NCBI GenBank assembly: GCA_021795535.1
Contig: JAJYPG010000085.1
Location: 1 to 6,283, forward strand
Length of the DNA stretch: 6,283 nucleotides
Direction: 5' to 3'
Source of the DNA: Planctomycetota bacterium
GTDB taxonomy: Bacteria > Planctomycetota > Phycisphaerae > WQYP01
Under the pieces are notes generated by a model. That model was given only the letters and a program-made list of their open reading frames with translations. It was not told the origin of the DNA and did not search any database. Made by a program: the position numbers and the translations under genes. Positions 1 through 4,485 of the stretch are shown piece after piece; within the stretch, counting starts at the first letter, position 1; the number at the start of each line of letters is the position of its first letter.

Positions 1-1
1 C

Positions 2-532
2 GATCTGGAGAAGGAAGAGTATCGATACAGTTTTTCGCGCGAACAGCAGCAGGCGAAGGATCAGTTCGCGGACCAGATGGCCAAGGTTCAAAAAGAATGG
101 GATGAACGCAAGGCTAAATTGGAGGCGGACCTTGCCCAGCGCCAGCAGACGATCAAGAGCCAGGAACAGGAAGTAAATGAACTACGGCAAAAGGTGGAGG
201 CGTTCCCGAAGGAGTTGGACGCAATAACCGCCAAAGCAATCAAAGAGACAACCGCACGCCTGCAGCAGGAGGCCACAGCGCGCGAGCAACTGTTAAAACA
301 GGAGTTTGAAGGCCAGAAGAATGTGCAGAGTACGCGGATCGCTTCGCTGGAGCAACAGGTTGCAGAGCAGGCCGAGCGTTTGACCAAGTTGCTGGGACAG
401 GCGGAAAAGGCGTATGCTCAGGTACAGGAAATTGCGGTGCGGGCGATTGAAGGGTCTGCCAGCGCCAAGCAACTGGCCCACTTGCAGCAACTTCTGGCCG
501 AACAGGGACGTAAACCGACTACGGAACGATAA
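2..532 (+). CDS. 3' part of a long coiled-coil protein of unknown function
   Basis: The frame is open from the first complete codon in the window, so the true start lies upstream and only the last 176 residues are seen. An internal ATG at position 77 need not be the start, because the same charged, coiled-coil-like sequence continues before it. Almost the whole visible part is rich in Glu, Gln, Lys, Ala and Arg with heptad-like spacing of Leu/Val, typical of a long alpha-helical coiled coil. No signal peptide, membrane segment or enzymatic motif is visible. The C-terminal segment (AYAQVQEIAVRAIEGSASAK) is less repetitive and resembles a tail I associate with several uncharacterised bacterial coiled-coil proteins, which is a memory-based inference. 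The stop codon TAA is at 530-532. Function is not recognised; a scaffold or structural role is only a guess. It is real coding sequence with good confidence. Confidence 0.8.
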   Translation, partial: DLEKEEYRYSFSREQQQAKDQFADQMAKVQKEWDERKAKLEADLAQRQQTIKSQEQEVNELRQKVEAFPKELDAITAKAIKETTARLQQEATAREQLLKQEFEGQKNVQSTRIASLEQQVAEQAERLTKLLGQAEKAYAQVQEIAVRAIEGSASAKQLAHLQQLLAEQGRKPTTER

Positions 533-556
533 ACGGCGACATCTGCAAACATGCTG

Positions 557-575
557 GATACCATAATGTGGTGTC
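557..575 (+). other. Small hairpin downstream of the coiled-coil gene
   Basis: GATACCA (557-563) and TGGTGTC (569-575) can form a 7-pair stem with one G-U wobble and a TAATG loop, 24 bases after the stop of the coiled-coil gene. There is no T-run after it, so it is not a convincing intrinsic terminator. It may still mark the 3' end of that transcript. Confidence 0.25.
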
Positions 576-655
576 GGAACCCTTTGAGTAGGGCACCGCA
601 TTCCAACGAAAAGGCAGCTGAACGGTGGAGGACCAATTGACATCGGTAAAAAGTC

Positions 656-680
656 CATGTACATACCTTTGGGGTACATG
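656..680 (-). terminator. Inverted repeat, possible terminator of the - strand ORF
   Basis: CATGTAC (656-662) and GTACATG (674-680) are perfect inverted arms around an 11-base loop. Read on the - strand, the hairpin begins 7 bases after the stop of the - strand reading frame (688-690). It is followed, after GGAC, by five Ts, which is the arrangement of a weak intrinsic terminator. The stem is only 7 pairs and not GC-rich. The near-palindromic core could equally be a protein-binding operator. On the + strand there is no T-run, so it does not look like a terminator for + strand transcripts. Confidence 0.35.
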
Positions 681-687
681 CAAACGA

Positions 688-939
688 TTATCCGCGGCTC
701 TGGCACTTTATCAACGCCGAAACCGCCGGTTTGATATGTTCGGGTAGCGATGGCCAACGGTCTACAATCATGGCCAAATCGGAACCAAGTTGAAATGCCG
801 CGGATTTTGCTGCGTCAGATTTTGAAAGTGCCATTTCTTTAGGGTTTTCGCGGGTTGTTCCGCTCCTGTCCCGACAAAAAATAACCTTTGGCATGATTGT
901 GCCAGCGCCGCCGTTGAAGGTTTGACAGCCCCACTCCAC
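688..939 (-). CDS. Possible small - strand gene or gene remnant with a WPSLPEHI tail motif
   Basis: This 83-residue frame lies alone on the opposite strand in the gap between two + strand genes, so it is not the shadow of a known gene. The start shown is a GTG. In-frame ATGs at 892-894 (MPKVIF...) and 829-831 (MALSK...) are alternatives, and the frame stays open upstream to about 1020, so a longer or broken parent gene is possible. None of the starts has a strong SD. The C-terminal 25 residues contain DLAMIVDRWPSLPEHIKPAV. I associate this helix-forming pattern (WPxLPxxI+xA) with small conserved proteins and with the tails of some integrase-like proteins in Planctomycetota; that is recalled, not searched. 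A hairpin with a T-run follows the stop. It could be a real small gene, a remnant of a mobile-element gene, or chance. Confidence 0.4.
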   Translation of the reverse strand: MEWGCQTFNGGAGTIMPKVIFCRDRSGTTRENPKEMALSKSDAAKSAAFQLGSDLAMIVDRWPSLPEHIKPAVSALIKCQSRG

Positions 940-1003
940 AAGCCTATCGTTTACGTCAATGGTTGAAAACCTTTCGTGAATTCCTTTTTTGGTGGTTGTA
1001 GTT

Positions 1004-2083
1004 ATGAATATATTGATGAGTCATATTTTGCGGTACGGCGGAACCTTTGTGGCGGCCGATAGTGTTGGCGGCATCCTGCTGCTTGCGGTGCTTGCCGTTG
1101 TTGTTGTCATATTCATTGTGGTGTTTATTACAGTCGCCAAAGTGTTCGGCCTATGGATTCAGGCGCTTTCCGCCGGGGCGGACATCAGCATATTCACACT
1201 TATTGGGATGCGGTTTCGTCCGGTGGATGCGGCCGTTATAGTAAAGGCGAAAATTACCCTCACGCAGGCTGGCATCAGCATAGAGACCAAACAACTGGAA
1301 TCCCACTATATGTCTCAGGGACATATTCCCAATGTGGTCCGCGCCATGATCGCCGCGCATCGCGCCGCGATTGATCTGCCGTGGGATCAGGCCGCCGCCA
1401 TCGACCTTGCCGGTCGTGATGTGCTTGATGCCGTGCAGACCAGCGTCAACCCCCGCGTCATAGATGTTCCCAACGCCAATAGCGGAGCACAAACGCACGA
1501 TGGCGTCGCCAAAGATGGCATTCAGTTGCGAGTCAAGGCCCGCGTGACGGTGCGTACCAACATGCGCCAGCTTGTCAGCGGAGCCGGCGAGGAAACCATT
1601 GTCGCCCGTGTGGGTCAGGGAATTGTTGCCGCGATTGGCTCCGCGGAAACCTACAAGCATGTTCTGGAACGCCCGGACATGATCAGCCGGGCGGTATTGG
1701 CCAATGGCCTGGACGCTGGCACATCTTTCCAGATTTTATCCATCGATATTGCCGATGTGGATGTAAGCGAAAATGTGGGAGCCAAACTTCAGATTGTGCA
1801 GGCCGAGGCCGCCAAACAGCTCGCCCAGGCCGAAGCTGAAAAACGCCGCGCCCTGGCCGTGGCGCTGGATCAGGAAAATCGGGCCTTGGCCCAGTTTAAC
1901 CGCGCCAAGTTAATTGAGGCTGAAGCGCAAATTCCGCTGGCCATGGCGGAAGCCTTCCGCAGCGGCAACCTGGGAATTATGGACTATTATAAAATGAAGA
2001 ACATTCAGGCTGACACCCAGATGCGCGAATCCATTGGCGGTGGAAACAACCCGTCTGATAAACCAGGCGGAGAGGGACCATAA
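1004..2083 (+). CDS. floA: FloA-type flotillin-like SPFH membrane scaffold protein
   Basis: The 359-residue product closely matches the Bacillus FloA (YqfA) family, whose members assemble in functional membrane microdomains and influence membrane fluidity and protein complexes. A hydrophobic segment at about residues 22-54 is the membrane anchor or hairpin. It is followed by family signatures: SIFTLIGMR (62-70), QLESHY (97-102), [20 protein letters not shown] (131-150), [16 protein letters not shown] (193-208) and [10 protein letters not shown] (245-254). An Ala/Glu-rich coiled coil spans about 258-312, and [19 protein letters not shown] (311-329) is typical of the C-terminal end. It is some 28 residues longer than Bacillus FloA, mainly at the N-terminus, with a short insertion near residues 155-171 and a Gly/Pro-rich tail. 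The ATG at 1004 is chosen because a weak GGTGG lies 8 bases upstream; a TTG at 989 in the same frame is less likely. No NfeD-family gene, the usual partner, is visible next to it. Confidence 0.95.
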   Translation: MNILMSHILRYGGTFVAADSVGGILLLAVLAVVVVIFIVVFITVAKVFGLWIQALSAGADISIFTLIGMRFRPVDAAVIVKAKITLTQAGISIETKQLESHYMSQGHIPNVVRAMIAAHRAAIDLPWDQAAAIDLAGRDVLDAVQTSVNPRVIDVPNANSGAQTHDGVAKDGIQLRVKARVTVRTNMRQLVSGAGEETIVARVGQGIVAAIGSAETYKHVLERPDMISRAVLANGLDAGTSFQILSIDIADVDVSENVGAKLQIVQAEAAKQLAQAEAEKRRALAVALDQENRALAQFNRAKLIEAEAQIPLAMAEAFRSGNLGIMDYYKMKNIQADTQMRESIGGGNNPSDKPGGEGP

Positions 2084-2097
2084 ACGATAATCCGGCC

Positions 2098-2129
2098 GGC
2101 ACGCGCTGGAATCAGGCGAGGGGCGTGCC
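2098..2129 (+). other. GC-rich hairpin downstream of floA
   Basis: GGCACGC (2098-2104) and GCGTGCC (2123-2129) are perfect inverted 7-base arms with an 18-base loop, starting 14 bases after the floA stop. It is followed by six As rather than Ts, so a classical intrinsic terminator is not supported on the + strand. It may stabilise or end the floA mRNA, or be a binding site. Its position between floA and the next promoter supports separate transcription units. Confidence 0.35.
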
Positions 2130-2152
2130 AAAAAAGCCATCGGAAAATACGA

Positions 2153-2180
2153 AAATGCGCTCAAGCAAATGCGCTCAAGC
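2153..2180 (+). repeat. Perfect 14-bp tandem direct repeat upstream of a -10 box
   Basis: The unit AAATGCGCTCAAGC occurs twice head to tail at 2153-2166 and 2167-2180 without a mismatch. The repeat ends 3 bases before an extended -10 element and so covers the place where a -35 box would be. Two sites spaced 14 bases apart could bind an activator or repressor, but a simple replication-slippage duplication is also possible. Confidence 0.7.
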
Positions 2181-2183
2181 ACA

Positions 2184-2192
2184 TGATATAAT
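2184..2192 (+). promoter_or_regulatory. Extended -10 promoter element for the Pro-rich protein gene
   Basis: TGATATAAT is a perfect sigma-70-type extended -10 (TG-N-TATAAT). No good -35 box lies 16-18 bases upstream; the tandem repeat occupies that space. Extended -10 promoters often work with a poor -35. Transcription would start near 2199, giving an untranslated leader of about 24 bases before the ATG at 2223. Only sequence resemblance supports this. Confidence 0.6.
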
Positions 2193-2222
2193 CCCGTGTT
2201 TGGGTCTGGAAATGGATGATTT

Positions 2223-2825
2223 ATGCCAAATTTGCCACCAAATTTACCCCAGGATCCGCGGCAACTGGCCCAGGAAATTCTGGCGGGGCGCATTTCCATT
2301 CAAGACCTTGCGCGTGAACAGGCGCGGCGTCGGGCAGTCCAGGCGGGCAACGCGCCAGCCGCCGCACAAAATCGCCCGCCGCTGGCACAAACGCAACCCC
2401 AGCCACAGCCCATCCCCCGCCAAGTAGCTCCAGTGCGTCCCCCATCACCAAGGCAATCCGCACCGCCGCCGGTTTCAGGGGTGGTAAGAACCAGCAAGAC
2501 GGCCACAAGTCTTGGTCGGCAAACCAGTCGCCAGAACAAGCCACTCGCGAACAGTCAGCAAAAATCGCCGCAAAAAAACGCATCGTTGGCACAGCCCCCC
2601 ACCGCAACATCGCCAAAAGCCATTTCGGACGCTTACGGACAAATGGGTTCGCCACGTATGGGCAGGGAGAAAGACATGCGGTCAGTCATTCGCCGCGTAC
2701 TGGCCAGCCCACAAAATGTCCGCACGGTATTTGCGATTTCCGAATTGCTCGCCCCGCCGGTGGCGTTGCGCACCACACCCCCTTGGCCCGAATTTTCCAA
2801 GGCCAGGCGAGCGGGTCCGGCTTGA
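2223..2825 (+). CDS. Proline/glutamine-rich protein with conserved-looking ends, unknown function
   Basis: The 200-residue product has three parts. Residues 10-38 form a likely amphipathic helix (DPRQLAQEILAGRISIQDLA). Residues 41-150 are a low-complexity, probably disordered linker rich in Pro, Gln, Ala and Ser. Residues 151-183 look folded and conserved (MRSVIRRVLASPQNVRTVFA, then ISELLAPPVALR), resembling a C-terminal module I recall from uncharacterised planctomycete proteins. There is no signal peptide or membrane segment, and it is basic overall, so it is probably cytoplasmic. The start ATG has only a weak GGA-type SD, but the promoter-like TGATATAAT lies just upstream. Its position 139 bases after floA makes a membrane-domain accessory role possible, though the hairpin and the separate promoter argue for independent expression. 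The function is not recognised. The reading frame is supported by sensible sequence at both ends. Confidence 0.75.
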   Translation: MPNLPPNLPQDPRQLAQEILAGRISIQDLAREQARRRAVQAGNAPAAAQNRPPLAQTQPQPQPIPRQVAPVRPPSPRQSAPPPVSGVVRTSKTATSLGRQTSRQNKPLANSQQKSPQKNASLAQPPTATSPKAISDAYGQMGSPRMGREKDMRSVIRRVLASPQNVRTVFAISELLAPPVALRTTPPWPEFSKARRAGPA

Positions 2826-2830
2826 TTGAC

Positions 2831-2863
2831 TTGAACCCTGATACGTTCAACGTCCCCTTCAAC
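2831..2863 (+). repeat. Cluster of TTCAAC half-sites after the Pro-rich protein gene
   Basis: TTGAAC (2831-2836) and GTTCAA (2845-2850) are inverted 6-base arms around 8 bases. A second direct TTCAAC follows at 2858-2863. The inverted pair begins 5 bases after the stop codon. There is no T-run, so a terminator is doubtful; an operator-like element or chance are the alternatives. Confidence 0.25.
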
Positions 2864-2997
2864 TGTCATCTGTTTTGTAAAGTCGAAATGATGGTGTTTT
2901 GTGATCGCCAGGATCGCCGGATGGCGGCCTGCGGCTTGCCTGGCCAGGAGGCATTGCGATTCCGCGGTTTCCGGAAAAATTCTCTCGCACGATTCTG

Positions 2998-3044
2998 AAG
3001 GAGGATGTACGCGTAGGGCAGTAGCGGCGCGGGATTTCTCCTAC
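2998..3044 (+). promoter_or_regulatory. Orphan Shine-Dalgarno with a possible anti-SD pairing
   Basis: AAGGAGG (2998-3004) is an excellent SD but has no useful start codon: the ATG that touches it (3005) is followed by a stop after three codons. AGGAGGA (2999-3005) can pair with TTCTCCT (3036-3042) with one G-U. The CCTAC at 3040-3044 can instead pair with GTAGG at 3013-3017, so two folds exclude each other. The region lies just upstream of the PhoD-like gene, whose own ATG has no SD. A structured leader is a speculation. The rest of the 230-base gap (2826-3055) shows no convincing gene or terminator. Confidence 0.25.
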
Positions 3045-3055
3045 ACATTTGCTAC

Positions 3056-4399
3056 ATGAAGCACCGATTTTTCATAGTTGGCATATTGTCAGGCATTTTT
3101 CTGCAAACCTTTTCGGCTGCCGCCGTCCGCGCCGGCCATATTGTGGCCGGCCCCACGATTGGTTCGGTGACATCTCATTCAGCGCGGATCTGGCTGGAAC
3201 TCAATACTTCAGATCGGCTGCATGTGCAGACGTTTAATGTCAACACCGGGCATGAAGTTTCCGCGTGGGGCAGCAGTGTGCATGGGCCGCCGCCGTTTGT
3301 CGCCTCTGTGGCGGTTGGCAGCCTGGAGCCGGACAGGGATTATCGCCTGCGAGTTTTCGTTGGCGGAAAAAAACGCGATCTGCCCGGCCCCCCGCTGATT
3401 ATTCACACCAATCCGGTACGTGGTTCGGGAGGGAACCTGACTTTCGCCTTTGGTTCCTGCGCCAATACCAACCGTTATCCGAGTGTGAAGATATGGCACA
3501 ACATCGCCGCATTACAGCCGCGTGCTTTTATTTTCGCCGGGAATTCCGTCTATCTGCCGCGAACCCTTGCGAAGTTTCCATATACTTATATTCATGCGTT
3601 GCGTTTTATTCTGGAAAAGTATGATCAGGCCCGCCGGTTTCCCGGCATTCAACCTCTTATGCGGACCTGTCCCATTTATGCCACCTGGGATGACCGGGAC
3701 TTCGGCACACCCCACAGTAATGCGGGTTTTGTTTTCGCCGGCGAGTCGATGATCGCGTTTGAACGCTATTGGCTGAATCCCGGGTATGGCACCGGCCCGA
3801 CCGTGGCGACCTTCTGTCATTTCACGGTGGGTGACGCGGAATTTTTTCTGCTGGACGACCGCACGTTCCGCGTGCCGGCGGGCAAGCATAAACCCGGCGT
3901 CATGCTGGGGCGAGCGCAGATCAACTGGTTGAAAAAAAGACTTTTCCGCAGCAAGGCGGATTTCAAATTTATTGTGGATGGCGATCAGATGCTGGCCAAC
4001 TATCCCGGTCATGAAGGCTGGGGAGATTTTCCACGGGAGCGGACTGGTCTGCTGCGCTGGATTTTTTCCCATAATGTGAACGGCATCATATTTCTCTCCG
4101 GCCATCGGCGGTTTGGCGAGCTGACCGTTCGTCGTCCGACAACTGGAATATTTGACCAGTATCCGCTTTATGACCTTACCAGCTCTTCGCTGGCGGACCG
4201 GCATGTAACCGCGGCGCAGGCGGCCACCTATGTGAACCCGAATCGCGTTGGCCCGCAAATTCTGGTACATAACTTTGGCTGGATTCGCATCGGCGGTCCG
4301 ATGGGTGAACGGCATGTTACCCTGGAGTTAAAAAACGCCGCGGGAAAAACGCTGCTCTCCAAAACCATTTTGCAGAATCAATTGCAGGAGGCGCAGTGA
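3056..4399 (+). CDS. Exported PhoD-family phosphatase homologue with an altered active site
   Basis: The 447-residue product starts with a Sec-type signal peptide (MKHRFF, then a hydrophobic core) and a likely signal peptidase I site after Val-Arg-Ala at 24-26. It has no lipobox, so a periplasmic location is expected. Residues 30-118 form the fibronectin-like N-terminal domain of PhoD proteins (SARIWLEL, SLEPDRDYRLRV). The phosphatase-like domain begins with LTFAFGSC (128-135) and ends near 415. Family PhoD enzymes are phosphodiesterases/alkaline phosphatases with Fe and Ca at the active site. Here the retained features are Cys135, the DD of WDDRDFG (211-217) and FFLLDDRTFR (263-272). The usual GDxxY motif reads GNSVY (162-166), WDDHD reads WDDRD, and SGDxH reads SGHRR (348-352). 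Catalysis is therefore doubtful. No upstream in-frame start exists before a stop at 3014. The ATG lacks an SD. Its end overlaps a start codon, suggesting an operon with lnt. Confidence 0.9.
   Translation: MKHRFFIVGILSGIFLQTFSAAAVRAGHIVAGPTIGSVTSHSARIWLELNTSDRLHVQTFNVNTGHEVSAWGSSVHGPPPFVASVAVGSLEPDRDYRLRVFVGGKKRDLPGPPLIIHTNPVRGSGGNLTFAFGSCANTNRYPSVKIWHNIAALQPRAFIFAGNSVYLPRTLAKFPYTYIHALRFILEKYDQARRFPGIQPLMRTCPIYATWDDRDFGTPHSNAGFVFAGESMIAFERYWLNPGYGTGPTVATFCHFTVGDAEFFLLDDRTFRVPAGKHKPGVMLGRAQINWLKKRLFRSKADFKFIVDGDQMLANYPGHEGWGDFPRERTGLLRWIFSHNVNGIIFLSGHRRFGELTVRRPTTGIFDQYPLYDLTSSSLADRHVTAAQAATYVNPNRVGPQILVHNFGWIRIGGPMGERHVTLELKNAAGKTLLSKTILQNQLQEAQ
4386..4391 (+). promoter_or_regulatory. Strong ribosome binding site inside the end of the PhoD-like gene
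   Basis: AGGAGG lies 7 bases before an ATG (4399-4401) that overlaps the TGA stop of the PhoD-like gene. Spacing and sequence are ideal, and better than those of any annotated gene in the window. It faces a 28-codon frame, not the lnt frame; it is 20 bases from the first possible lnt ATG (4412), which is too far for direct use. Confidence 0.6.
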
Positions 4400-4485
4400 T
4401 GTTTCCCGCATATGCACAATGGCGACATATTGAACACGCAAAAAACAAGGCGATACATGTCAACCACGACAAAAACAAGCGATAA
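4399..4485 (+). CDS. Possible 28-codon leader ORF overlapping the lnt start
   Basis: ATG at 4399 overlaps the upstream stop (TGATG) and has a strong SD. The frame gives MFPAYAQWRHIEH... and ends at TAA 4483-4485, 26 bases inside lnt if lnt starts at 4457. The peptide is His/Lys/Asn-rich and resembles nothing I recognise. It may couple translation of lnt to the PhoD-like gene, or be the trace of an older lnt start that lost its frame. Expression is unproven. Confidence 0.25.
   Translation: MFPAYAQWRHIEHAKNKAIHVNHDKNKR

Noticed and set aside
557..575. Hairpin after the coiled-coil gene as an intrinsic terminator
   Set aside because: The stem is followed by GGAACCC with no T-run, so it is listed only as a hairpin.
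963..990. TTGAAA as a -35 box for floA
   Set aside because: No acceptable -10 box lies 15-19 bases downstream; the sequence there is a plain T-run.
989..1003. TTG/GTG starts giving five extra residues on FloA
   Set aside because: No SD lies at suitable distance from 989, the added residues are just Val repeats, and ATG 1004 has GGTGG at a usable spacing.
1151..1660. 169-codon open frame on the - strand
   Set aside because: It is antisense to the SPFH domain of floA and shows no independent motif.
2783..2998. + strand frame continuing past the stop of the Pro-rich protein, suggesting a frameshifted C-terminus
   Set aside because: The called frame already ends soon after its folded module (ISELLAPPVALR), where such a protein would be expected to stop, and the alternative frame has no recognisable continuation.
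2866..3048. 60-codon - strand frame in the gap before the PhoD-like gene
   Set aside because: Basic, low-information translation with no hydrophobic core pattern, motif or SD; not distinguishable from chance.
3512..4315. 267-codon open frame on the - strand
   Set aside because: It lies wholly inside the PhoD-like gene, has no recognisable domain, and the + strand frame has clear family motifs; it is a shadow of codon bias.
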